From Piliocolobus tephrosceles (lineage: Eukaryota; Chordata; Mammalia; Primates; Cercopithecidae): a DNA stretch of 64,000 nucleotides. Of this stretch, positions 23,180 to 33,905 are shown one piece after another. The DNA lies in NCBI RefSeq assembly GCF_002776525.5, contig NC_045439.1:154529330-154593329 (forward strand), in the 5' to 3' direction. Below the pieces are notes generated by a model. That model saw only the letters and a program-made list of their open reading frames with translations, made no database searches and was not told where the DNA came from. How positions within the stretch are numbered: the first letter of the stretch is position 1; the number at the start of each line of letters is the position of its first letter. A program made the position numbers and the translations under genes.

Positions 23180-25526
23180 GTAATCCTTCACATAATAGAA
23201 CCAATGACAAAACCCACAGGATTATCTCAATAGATGCAGAAAAGGCCTTCAATAAAATTCAACACCCTTCATGCCAAAAACTCTCAACAAACTAGGTATT
23301 GATGGAACGTATCTCAAAATAATAAGAGCTATTTATGACAAACCCACAGCCAATATCAAATAAGATATCAAATGAAAGCTATGTATGACAAACCCACAGC
23401 CAATGGGCAAAAACGCGAAGCATTCCCTTTGAAGACAGGCACAAGACAAGGATGCCATCTCTTACCACTCTTATTCAACGTATTACTGGAAGTTCTGGCC
23501 AGGGCAATCAAGTCAGAGAACGAAATAAAGGGTATTGAATTAGGAAAAGAGGAAGTTAAATTGTCTCTGTTTGCAGATGACATGATTGTATCTTTAGAAA
23601 ACCCCATCGACTCAGCCCAAAATCTCCTTAAGTTGATAACTTCAGCAAAGTCTCAGGATACAAAATCAATTTGCAAAAATCACAAGCATTCCTATACACC
23701 AATAACAGACAGACAGCCAAATCACGAGTGAACTCGCATTCACAATTGCTACAAAGAGAATAAAATACCTAGGAATACAACTTACAAGGGATGTGAAGGA
23801 CCTCTTCAAGGAGAACTACAAATCACTGCTCAATGAAATAAGAGAGGACACAAGTAAATAAAAAAACATTCCATGCTCATGAATAGGAAGAATTGATATT
23901 GAGAAAACGGCCATACTGCCAAGTGTAATTTATAGATTCAATGCTATTCCCATCAAGCTCCCATTGTCTTTCTTCACAGAATTAGAAAAAACTACTTTAA
24001 ATTTCATCTGGAACCAAAAAAGAGCCTGTATAGCCAGGACAATCCTAAGCCAAAAGAACAAAGCTGGAGCCATCAAGCTACCTAACTTCAAACTATACTA
24101 CAAGGCTACAGGAACAAAAACAGCATGGTACTGGTACCAAAACAGATATATAGACCAAAGGAACAGAACAGAGGCCTCAGAAATAATGTCACACATCTAC
24201 AACCATCTGATCTTTGACAAACCTGACAAAAATAAGCAACGGGGAAAGGATTCCCTATTTAAGAAATGGTGCTGAGAAAACTAGCTACCCATATGCAGGA
24301 AACTAAAAGTGGACCCCTTCCTTACACCTTATACAGAAATTAACTCAAGATGGATTAAAGACTTAAACATAAGACCTAAAATCATAAAAAGTCTAGAAGG
24401 AAACCTAGGCAATACCATTCAGGACATAGGCATGGGCAAAGACTTCATGACTAAAATATCAAAAGCAATGGCAACAAAAGCCAAAATTGACAAATGGGGT
24501 CTAATTAAACCAAAGAACTTCTGCAGAGCAAAAGTAACTATCATCAGAGTGAACAGGCAACCTACAGAATGGGAGAACATTTTTGCAATCTATCCATCTG
24601 ACAAAGGGCTAATATCCAGGATACAAGGAATTTAAACAAATTTACAAGAAAAAAAAAAACAAACAACCTCATCAAAAACTGGGCAAAGGCTTTGAACAGG
24701 TACTTTTCAAAAGAAGACATTTATGAAGCCAAAAAACATACGAAAAACAAGTTTGTCATCACTGGTCATTAGAGAAATGCAAATCAAAACCACAATGAGA
24801 TACCATTTCACGCCAGTTAGAATGGCGATAATTAAAAAGTCATGAAACAACAGATGCTGGAGAGGATGTGGAGAAATAGGAATGCTTTTACACTGTTGGT
24901 GGGAGTGTAAATTAGTTCAACCATTGTGGAAGACAGTGTGGCAATTCCTCAAGGATCTAGAACGAGAAATACCATTTGACCTAGCAATCCCATTACTGGG
25001 TATATACCCAAAAGATTATAAATTACTCTACTATAAAGACACATGAACACATATGTTTATTGTTGCACTGTTCACAATAGCAAAGACTTGGAACCAACCC
25101 AAATGCCCATCAATGACAGACTGGATAAAGAAAATGTGGCACATATTCACCATGGAACACCATGCAGCCATAAAAAAGGGATGACTTCATGTCCTCTGCA
25201 GGGACATGGATAATGCTGGAAACCATCATTCTCAGCAAACTAACACAAGAACTGAAAACCAAACAGAAAACCCAAATCGAACATGTTCTCACTCATAAGT
25301 GGGAGTTGATCAATGAGAACACATGGACACAGGGAGGGGAACATCACACAATGGGGCCTGTTGGCAGGTGAGGGGCTAGGGGAAGGATAGCATTAGGAAA
25401 AATACCAAATGTAGATGACAGGTTGATGGGTGTAGCAAACCATCATGGCACGTGTATACCTATGTAACAAACTTGCACATTCTGCATATGTACCCCAGAA
25501 CTTAAAGAATAATAATAATAATAAAT
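23180..25526 (+). mobile_element. L1, 5'-truncated, antisense to RYR3
   Basis: Starts inside the reverse-transcriptase domain of ORF2 and runs to the 3' end and an ATA-rich tail (25508-25526). Probable target duplication atctagggtact / atctagggcact flanks it. ORF2 is broken by frameshifts and stops but keeps FADDM. A short tandem duplication of acaaacccacagccaat lies at 23338-23404. Confidence 0.93.
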
Positions 25527-25989
25527 CTAGGGCACTGCATGTACACTGTTATCATGTGCTGCAAATTATCACCGTTCTTTAAAGAAGCCCAAATTCCAAA
25601 ACTTTGAGGTTGTATTACGGATGTCGTTTATAACGCCAATAAAGAGAATATACAAAGAAAGAGCCTTGGCCCATAGCACAAGATTTACGAATGAATGCAT
25701 TTTTATATATTTTAAGTTACAATGAAATGTTTAAGGTTTATATGTATAATTTATAATAATTCTTTGTCACTGATCTTTAAAAATTAATACCTAACATTTC
25801 TGCTTATGTCAAAAAAAAAAAAAAAAAAAAGGCGGGCTTCCTGTTCCCAAATAAAAGTGTTATCATTTTAAAAGACTCAACTGTTCTCCTTACTTGGATG
25901 GGTTTTGTAGGCAGGTAATTAAATACCTGGGAAGGCAGAGGCCACACCCACAGCCCTGTCCCACTAACATCACATGGAAGGTGACTTAC

Positions 25990-26113
25990 CTGGAAACTAT
26001 GACGCCATTCACTTGGAGGAACTTAAACAGGTCCTGTGCCTTCTCCCGGTCCTTGAACTTTTCCTTGGCAGTCAAGGTGTCATATGGTACCAGAAGAGGG
26101 TGACTGCCACCAC
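25990..26113 (-). CDS. RYR3: RYR3 window exon E14 (124 nt), RY4 core
   Basis: It starts with GT completing Gly and reads GGSHPLLVPYDTLTAKEKFK, DREKAQDLFKFLQVNGVIVS and AG of a split Arg. HPLLVPYDTLTAKEK-KDREKAQ is the signature of RyR repeat RY4. The donor is gtaagt. A broken copy of about 53 bp of this exon plus 25 bp of its acceptor-side intron is found at 19134-19216 (see that entry). Confidence 0.96.
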
Positions 26114-26221
26114 CTGGGGTCAGTAAGGTGAGAGATGACATTTGGCTCTTCCTTTGCACTTCTGGGAGACCATACCCGCCCCGGTTCAGCTTCTTTAGGG
26201 GATGCCGTAAATCTCACTCAC

Positions 26222-26297
26222 CTTTGCTCTCCAGCTCCAGCTTCTTCTTCTTGGCCCAGATATTGTGATAGTTCTCAGCCACGACCTCCACCATTCC
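26222..26297 (-). CDS. RYR3: RYR3 window exon E13 (76 nt), RY4 first helix
   Basis: It reads GMVEVVAENYHNIWAKKKKL and ELESK plus one base of a split Gly. AENYHN-WAKKKK-ELE is the RY4 counterpart of PEKLEY-V-KYAE-SHDKW in RY3. The donor is gtgagt. The intron to E14 is only 108 bases, the shortest in the window. Confidence 0.95.
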
Positions 26298-27734
26298 CTG
26301 TGTCCCACCAAGAAGAGCCAAGTCAAAGAGAAAGAAAGCAGGCAAGCTAGCTTCATAGCTGCTGGGCTATTTCAGGCAGCCTCGGGAACAGCACCCCACT
26401 GAACACTAACAGCACACGGCCAAGGGCCAACCATCATTAATGATTCTTTGCTTATGTACCTCATTTGGTTCCTATCTTCCCATACACACAGAAAACAATT
26501 TCTAACTCTCTCCTTCCCTTGTAACTTATTATTCTGGCAGCTTGATGCATTTAGGAGAAACATCCATTTCCGCTTGAACCTGCATGCTGGCAGCACGTCA
26601 TTTTTCACAGCAGCTTAGTATTGTACCCCTGACCTCAGATGGGGAGTTGGGAGTGAGGGCCGAGAAAAGTCTAGAACCCTTGAAAGCCTGTAGCTTAACA
26701 AACTAAAAATAATCACGTCTTAAAGGAAAGTGCTGTAAATAAGATTTCTCTAGTAGAATCCATCTTTGTAAGGCTTGTAAAACAGTGACTTAGAATGAAG
26801 GATGTACTTTGGAAAGAAACTTTCTCTAAGGTCCAAGGGGCTGGTCTGATGGACTTCCAGAGGGGTGAGTGCCCCAGGCTAGGGCAGGCCATAGCCACCA
26901 ATGTGTACAGGAGGGGAGCAATGGGCTTTCAGTTTCAACCCCTTGGTCTTACATCCCTATCCTGCAATGATTGCCTGCCTGCACCATCAGAGGGCGCTCC
27001 AGCAAACCCACTATGGGACGTGCGCGTTGTCCTTATGTTTTGGGGGTCTTACAATGATACCAGCAAGCACCTCTACCGAGGCGCTAAGTTTCACAGATTT
27101 TGTCCTAGTTGTCTTATTTATTTTGGGTTTCGACACAGTATAGTCAGCCTTCCTTAACCGTGAGTCCTGCATCTGCGGATTCCACCAATTGTAGCTTGAA
27201 AATATTTGGAAAAAAATGTGTCTGTACTGAACGCGTACAGACTTTTTTCTTGTCATTATTCTCTAAACAATACAGCGTAACAGCTATTTATATCGAATTT
27301 ACATTGTGTCAGGAATTATAAATAATCTAGAGCTAATTTAATGTATATGGGGGGATGTGTGCAGGTTACAGGTAAAACTACGCCATTTTATATCAGGGAC
27401 TTGAGCGTTCGTGGGTGTTGGTGCCTGTGGGAAGTCCCAGGGTGAAGCCCTCATGGATACTGAGGAAAGACTCTAGTGCGCTGGTGGTTCTTCCTACTGA
27501 GTCAGCACCCGTCGGGGTGTCCTTGGAAGAAGCACAAAGCCTCCCCTTCTCGGAGGACTGGTTCACTCTGCGGAGACCTTCCCTGTGGCCTCTGCACAAT
27601 GTGACCATCTTCAGTTCTGAATTTTAGTGGTGATATGTTCTAGATATTCTTTCCCTTTTCTTCCCCCTTTAACTCTTTGGAAGGTAACGCGTCCTGCACT
27701 TGAAAGCAAGTCATGCTGGACCTGGGGCACTGAC
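26298..27734 (-). other. RYR3: Intron E12-E13
   Basis: Contains a MER2/Tigger-like DNA transposon (27133-27445). Positions 26298-27130 show nothing recognised. Confidence 0.8.
27133..27445 (+). mobile_element. MER2/Tigger-like DNA transposon
   Basis: Begins 'cagtatagtcagccttccttaaccgtgagtc' and contains 'ctgaacgcgtacagactttttt' and 'ataatctagagctaattta', typical of non-autonomous Tc1/mariner-pogo elements of the Tigger/MER2 group. Diverged; ends approximate. Confidence 0.75.
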
Positions 27735-27797
27735 CTGGAGCTCTCTGGAGAGCACAACGTTTGAGAGGTCGAGGGGAGCAGGGCTGTAGCTGTTGCC
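27735..27797 (-). CDS. RYR3: RYR3 window exon E12 (63 nt, symmetric), linker between RY3 and RY4
   Basis: This short exon of 21 codons reads GNSYSPAPLDLSNVVLSREL plus Q. It joins the phosphorylation loop to the first helix of RY4 (S-V-LSREL is conserved in RYR1 and RYR2). The acceptor is gctttcctag and the donor gtcagt. Both ends are in phase 0. It lies 206 bases from E11, so E11 and E12 would be copied or lost together easily. Confidence 0.94.
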
Positions 27798-28003
27798 CTA
27801 GGAAAGCAAAGGCAGAGTCACTGGGTTGCCATTATTTTCCTGGTTCTTATCAGCATCCCCAACTTCAGCTGTGAAAGATGTGGCCTGAAAAGTCCCCAGG
27901 CTTCATCTTAGACAGTCCCACCTAGGACGCCGCAGGCAGAACACTCCCAGGTTCTCCATGGGTTCCATCGGCCCGGCGTGGGCCCCTGGGTGTGGTGTTG
28001 TAC

Positions 28004-28150
28004 CTGGTTGGCCTGGGACACACTTCGAAGCTTCTCATTTTCCCGCTGTTGAACCAAGGCTTCTCCCTCTTTGGTCCTCTCCACAGTCCAGCCCACAGCT
28101 AGCATGGTTTTCAGGGACTCTCGGGCAGGCCAGCGATAAATTTCCTTCTC
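28004..28150 (-). CDS. RYR3: RYR3 window exon E11 (147 nt, symmetric), RY3 end and phosphorylation loop
   Basis: It reads EKEIYRWPARESLKTMLAVG, WTVERTKEGEALVQQRENEK and LRSVSQANQ. The first part ends RY3 (YRWP-ESLK-ML--GW). The tail is the inter-repeat loop that in RYR2 and RYR1 carries PKA/CaMKII serines (RYR2 Ser2808/Ser2814, RYR1 Ser2843). The matching serine here sits in LRSVSQ: Arg at -3 is kept, but the adjacent second Arg is Ser. The donor is gtacaa, one of the weaker ones in the window. Phase 0 at both ends. Confidence 0.95.
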
Positions 28151-28542
28151 CTAGAAGAGAATTTGAGCAGAAGCACTTTGCAGAACACACCCCAGCATTC
28201 TCCCTGGCCCTTCTCCGCATGGCAGGTGGACCCCACTGTGGGTGGGGGTGCTAGTTAGCGCCAGCCTTCTCTCGCAAGGTCAAAAGATCCTTGGCATCTT
28301 CCCCGAAACACAGACTTTCTGGTGTTTTTAGGTATAAGACCCTCCAGTCTCTCCTGCCTGAGAGGAAATGTGTCAGACATTATTCATGACATGATCTACA
28401 ATCTGTAGGTAAAGAACGGGAACAGAAGAGTGACTCCTCATGTTCTAGTAGTTGTTGAAGATGAGAGCTTGTCAAAATGCATCTGCATAAAGCTCTCCTG
28501 TGAGTTTGGGAAAGATAATTTATTAGATTTAGAATTCTTGTG

Positions 28543-28848
28543 GGCCAGGCGCAGTAGCTCATGCCTGTAATCCCAGCACTCTGGGAGGCCAAGGCAGGTG
28601 GATCACCTGACGTCAGAAGTTCGACACCAGCCTGGACAACATGGTGAAACCCCATCTCTACTAAAAATGCAAAAATCAGCCAGGCATAGCGGCGCATGCC
28701 TGTAGTCCCAGCTACTCGGGAGGCTGAGGCAAGAGAATTGCTTGAATCCGGGAGGCGGAGCTTGCAATGAGCCAAGATTGTGCCACTGCACTCCAGCCTG
28801 AGTGACTTAACAGTGAAACTCCATCTCAAACAAACAACAACAAAAAAA
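28543..28848 (+). mobile_element. Alu
   Basis: Full-length plus-strand Alu with tail caaacaaacaacaac; short target duplication agaattct on both sides. Confidence 0.93.
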
Positions 28849-29116
28849 GAATTCTCTTTTGGTCTATGTACAATTTAATAGATAGTCAAGTGAATACAAA
28901 GATACATACACCATCCTTCACACGTGACACTAGACCTAGGACTAAAGCTTACAAAGAATCTTACAGATTGCAAGATAAGAATTCAGAGTTGAGTTAAACT
29001 AAATATGTTAAGCAATCAATTTTTTTTTTAATCAAGAGATGCGTTCTTTTAACCATATTTTCTTGAGGATTCTCTTCTCTATTACCTGTATCTTCCACGT
29101 ATTAGAAATCATTTTC

Positions 29117-29421
29117 GGCTGGGCATGGTGGCTCACACCTATAATTCCAGCACTTTGGGAGGCTGAGGTGGGAGGATTGCTAGAGGTTAGGAGTTCAAGA
29201 CCAGCCTGGCCAACATGATGAAACCCTGTCTCTACTAAAGAATTACAAAAATTAGCTGGGCATGGTGGTGCATGCCTATAGTCCCAGCTACGTGGGAGGC
29301 TGAGGTAGGAGGATCACTTGAGCCTGGAAGGTAGAGGTTGCAGTGAGCCGAGATCATACCACTACACTCCAGCCTGGGTGACAGAGTGCGAGACCCTGCC
29401 TCAAAAAAAAAAAAAAAAAAA
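29117..29421 (+). mobile_element. Alu, left arm of inverted pair
   Basis: Full-length plus-strand Alu with A tail. Target duplication agaaatcatttt / agaaattatttt at 29104-29115 and 29421-29432. Confidence 0.93.
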
Positions 29422-29435
29422 GAAATTATTTTTGT

Positions 29436-29704
29436 CTTTTTTCTTTTTTTTTGAGATGGAGTCTTGCTCTGTCGCCAGGCTGGAGTACAGTGGCGTGATC
29501 TTGGCTCACTGCAACCTCTGCCTCCCCGGTTCAAGCAATTCTCCTGCCTCAGCTAATTCTCCTGCCCAGCTAATTTTTATATTTTCAGTACAGACAGAGT
29601 TTCACCACGTTGGCCAGGATGGTCTCTATCTCTTGACTTTTTGATCCGCCCACCTCAGCCTCCCAAAGTGCTAGGATTACAGGCATAAGCCACCATACCC
29701 AGCC
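29436..29704 (-). mobile_element. Alu with internal deletion, right arm of inverted pair
   Basis: Antisense Alu lacking about 40 bp near the middle (around 29550-29565), 15 bases from its partner. Confidence 0.9.
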
Positions 29705-30075
29705 TTGTCTGAATTTTTCCTAGCAATTTCACTGCGCCTTCTCCCTGCCCTGCCCTGCCCTGACCAAACCCCTTCCTGGTTCAGTTCAGTTGCAGAACTA
29801 CAAATGCATTTTGGCCCAGCCTAAAAAAGTGCTGAATGATGCTTCTTTCACCAATGGCCTCTGAAAGCCAAAGAACAGAAAGTGAGACTGGGCTCTTGGA
29901 AACTGGTCCTGAGGCAGTTGCTCACTGGCAAGCTTGTGAACAGTTTACTGAGTCCTAGACGATGTTTTAGGGACTTGAGAGTGAATGTGCTCTGAACTCC
30001 TCTGAGCTCCTGATAAAATCACTCAAGGAAGGAAACAGCATGGCCACACAGTGTTACCACAGGCCTGTTTCTTAC

Positions 30076-30165
30076 CTTCTCCGTTAACGTCTTGAAAGGC
30101 CTTATCAGTGGGTGGGTCTTCACGTTTTCATCCAGGGAAATCCCATATTTCCATCCATTCTGACT
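30076..30165 (-). CDS. RYR3: RYR3 window exon E10 (90 nt, symmetric), RY3 middle
   Basis: It reads SQNGWKYGISLDENVKTHPL and IRPFKTLTEK, before donor gtaaga. The pattern NGW-YG ... K-HPL--PF--L-EK is the conserved core of a RyR repeat (compare VNGV ... SHPLLVPYDTLTAKEK in the next repeat). It is 30 codons long with phase 0 at both ends, the first of three consecutive frame-neutral exons. Confidence 0.95.
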
Positions 30166-33100
30166 CTGTAGAAATGTTCTCAGTTCAAATATCCTTGGCA
30201 TGCAAAGAACCTCGCTATGTGACCCAAATCCCTGCTTCTATTCTCATGGAGCAAATGGAATAATGGATAGTGACAGGGCTTAGAAATTCACTTCAAAAAT
30301 GCCTAATTGATCCTTTCAGGCCATCAGGCTCTCTGCTCCCCGAATCTTGAACTCTGCTCTTTTATTCCTTCTTGTTTTAGTTGCTGTCCTCTCCACTTTC
30401 TCGCTTGTATTTCAGGCCCACTTAAAACAGGATGTTTCAAAAGGCCCTGGGAACAGTGCTTCTCAGGTCCGCGTACCCCCTTCGCGGGAAGAAGGGAAGC
30501 TAGGACTGGAAGGCCTGGGAAGACTGGACCTATTGCCACTGCCTGGAGGGAGTGCAATCCTTGGCTTGCAATCCTTGCCTGCCAGTGCCAGAGCAAAAGC
30601 GTAGCGATGCGTGCTTCCCAGAGTCACAGAAGTTTAAGAACTTTTAGGGTTATTCAACAAATATTGGGTGAATGTCTTCTGTGGTACACATCAGACTCTG
30701 TCCTAGGCACAGTGGATCCAGAGATAAGTAAGAGCCCCTGATTTCCATAACTCCACATCCCCAAGGCTTCTGGCTGTTGCTCTTTCTCAATCTCTGCTTC
30801 CGTCCATTTGTTAAATGTGTATATTTCCTAAGTTTCTGTCCCTTCTCAAGAGACATATACTCCCTAGGTGAGCTAATTTAGGCCTATGGTTTCAGTTACC
30901 ACTGAGAAGAGACTAGAATCAAATCAAATACTTTCAGCGCAGAACTCCGTCCTGGTTTCAAACCTATTTAAGCTATGCTTGGATGTTCCACAGGCACCCC
31001 TCAAATTACTTCTTTACATGTCTCCTCCTCTCGGGTCCTCTGGATGAAGTGGAGTGAACAGCCCCAGCTTACACTCACTTTCCAAGCCAATGACATGGGA
31101 GTCCTCCTTGACGCCACTGCCTGTACCCCTCCCATCATTTGTCTGTCTCCCATCATTTGTCTGTCTGTCTCTCTCTCTCACCCGCTTCCCTGCTTGTATG
31201 TTAGCTCAGGCCACCATTAGCTCTCACTGGGGTTACTGCAAGAGCTTCTTAAGTAGCCTCCCAGCCTCCAGTCTTGCTGCCTCTCCATGGATTCATTTTC
31301 TACCCTATTGTCCGGGGATATTAAAAAAACCACAATCATTTGTGGGCACTCTACTGACTTGGAATGTTTCTGACTGCCAGCTGCCATCCTGGTAAAACCC
31401 AAGTCCATTCAAATGACCTGTAAACCTAAAAAGGTCATCATGCTGACCTCTCCAGACTCATTTCTCACCCTCTGTCCCTATCCTACTCCATGTCCTAGCT
31501 ATGCTGAACCATGGTTCCCTCAAGCCAAACTGTCTCTGGCCTCCCTGGGTCTGCACCTGCTGTTCCCAAGGCCTGCAGTGCACTTACCTCCTTGTGACAG
31601 ATGGCTCCCACTCATCCTTTAACACATGCTGTAGATGTCACCAACTCTGGGAGATGTCCCTGGAACCCCAGTAGTGGATTAGGGATTCCTATGTGTTCTA
31701 GTCCTGTGCTCATGCTCACCATAGCCCTGGACAACCTGCCCCACAATGGCTGGTTTGTTCTGATTCTCCCACAAGATCATGAGGCTTTTGAGGGCAAGGA
31801 AAATACTCTTTTATTGTAAGATCATCAGTGCCGCCTGGCATTTGTGAGCAGGCATGTATCTGTGCCCTCGTGAAGCTTACCATCTAGTGGCAGAAAGAGA
31901 TATCAATCAACTATACTAGTAAATGTAAAACTGATAATTAGAATAAATGCATAGATGTGCAAATGTTATAAATACAAATACCTAAGCGAGCTATGAAAGT
32001 ACTATGAAAGAGAAGGACAAGGTGCTCAGAGGGCCCAGAACTGAGAAATCTGGAAAAATGCCATCCTAGGAATTCATGCTTGGAGTGATATTTGCAGGAT
32101 GAGTTGGTGAACGCTGTGAGCGTGTGTGTGAGTACAGGCTGGTATCTGGCAGGCTTAGAGGAGGGTCTCTGGCACATGTAGTGCATATGAGAGAGAGAGA
32201 GAAAGAGTCTAAAATAAGGGAAGGCGGCTGGAGGGCAGAGGGCAGAGGAGGAGATGAGGCTAGAGATGGTAGCAGAGGTCAGATAAGGCAGTGCCTACCA
32301 GGCCACATCAAAGATTCTGACCATTATCTTCAGAAGAGTTAGAAATTATGAAAGGATTTTAACAAGGAGAAAGGGCTGGGCAGGAAGAGCAGTGATAGAA
32401 TATGTATGACTCACTTTGTGTACTGAGACTCTGACTCGCTTGCACTATGAAGAACAGACTAGGCAAATGCACTTGGGGAGACCCGTAAGGAGCTTATGCC
32501 AGTCGTCTGGGTGAAAGACGACAGCAGCTTGGACTGCAGTCATAAGAACAGAGACAAATATACGGATGTACGAGAGACTCGGGAGTTGAAATCCACATGG
32601 TTGAGTGATGGCTTGGCTAATGCTGTGGGCTCCTGGAGGTGACTATTCTCCCTAATTCATAGGCTGGCCAAATGGCCATAGGCAAAGAGTTCTTAGAAAA
32701 TGCAGATGCTCTAGAGCAAGCGCCAGCTGGCTCTGCCCCCTGAGCCAAATCTAGCTGACCATCTTTTATTTTTTTTAATTAATAAAATATGATTGGAATA
32801 CAGGCACCCACTTTTGTTTATGTTTTCCCTGTGGCTGCTTTTATGCCACAGCAGCTGAGAAGAGTTGTTGTAATGGAGATGGTCTGGCTCTCGAAGCCTC
32901 AAATGTTGATCATTCAGCCCTTTACAGGACAGATTTGCCAACTCCTGCTTTAGAAGCATGAGGTATTAGCCCATTCCGTAGTTACAATGATAGCTGTTAC
33001 CATCAGCCCCCAGTAGACTCATGGAAGGATGAGCTGAGCCTACATCCACACAGAGGCTGAGCTGGTGGTTCAAGGTGTTCCTTCTCTGCGTGCACACTGC

Positions 33101-33826
33101 ATGGAGTTGGTTTTCTGTGGCTTTGCTGTGGACACGGGTCCACGGTTAGACACTGTAGGCTGCAGCTGAGAAATGGCCCCAATCCTTAACTGGCTGCCCA
33201 CAGGAATCCTGCATATCTTTGGCACAGTCTTCCCACTTTGCCTGCCAGTGTTAAAGGACTGACACAGCAATGAAACGTGTTAAACAGCCTGACCTCATGT
33301 GGTGAGGAATTTTAAACACCAGATGGAGAGCCTTATTAATAAGGGAGTGTCTGGGAGTTCTACCATTGCCTGCCATAAGAAGACGACTACACGTCTTCCC
33401 TAGAATAAAATCCAGCCTTCCAGAAACATGCAAGGGTTAGGCTTTCAATTTCATTTTTTTTTTTTCCAATCTGCATTCAAATACAAAAATTCGATAGAAG
33501 ACTCCCCATTCCCATTAAGCATTTCCATCAAACACATACAAGCGTGTGTGTGGGCACAATTCCAGTAAGGAAATGTTAAGAAAGAAGTTAACACTTCCAG
33601 AATCGATCATTTTCTTGAGAAACACAAAAGAAACACCAGCAGCTGCTGTCACCTATTTCTGTGACCTCCACCAACCCTGGGAAATTGCTGCTCAGAAACA
33701 ATGAATGCTGTCGGCATGGAAAATCTGTTACTTCGACAAATCGGGCAGATTTCCAGAACTGGCCCTTTTAATGTTCTTGGGCTGCTTTTCCCTCCTGACA
33801 ATTGTCAGTTGGAAGATAATCCCTAC
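30166..33826 (-). other. RYR3: Intron E9-E10 (3.7 kb)
   Basis: Mostly unique sequence. It has a small CTGT/CT-rich tandem stretch (31134-31180), a GA run near 32188-32206 and a MER3-like hAT element (32716-32952). No Alu. Confidence 0.75.
32716..32952 (-). mobile_element. MER3-like hAT-Charlie element
   Basis: Pattern 'gagccaaatctagctgaccatc...aataaaatatgattggaatacagg...ccctttacaggacagatttgccaactcctgc' matches the MER3 type of non-autonomous hAT element as recalled. Confidence 0.7.
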
Positions 33827-33905
33827 CTTGTCACAGGCCCATTTATCATGTGAATGCTCAGCATACTTGGTGACGATGTATTCCAATTTTTCAGGCAAGG
33901 CAAAA
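33827..33905 (-). CDS. RYR3: RYR3 window exon E9 (79 nt), start of repeat RY3
   Basis: It starts with T completing Asn, then reads FALPEKLEYIVTKYAEHSHD and KWACDK. This is the first half of RyR repeat RY3 of the P2 domain (Pfam RyR family, PF02026): the helix PEKLEY-V-KYAE-SHDKW is diagnostic. The donor gtaggg is atypical but the phase joins E10 exactly. It ends in phase 0. Confidence 0.95.

Larger units (their letters stand above)
20902..25989 (-). other. RYR3: Intron E14-E15 (5.1 kb)
   Basis: Contains an ancient interspersed repeat (21330-22125) split by an Alu, then AT-rich unique sequence with no recognised element to 23179. A 5'-truncated antisense L1 (23180-25526) and an A-run (25810-25829) follow. 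Confidence 0.8.
28151..30075 (-). other. RYR3: Intron E10-E11
   Basis: Three Alus (28543-28848 plus, 29117-29421 plus, 29436-29704 minus), the last two forming an inverted pair. A short CCCTG tandem lies near 29740-29763. Confidence 0.8.

Noticed and set aside
28607..28614. Third TGACGTCA palindrome
   Set aside because: It arises by one substitution in the common Alu phrase CTGAGGTCAG, so it is more likely chance than a selected CRE.
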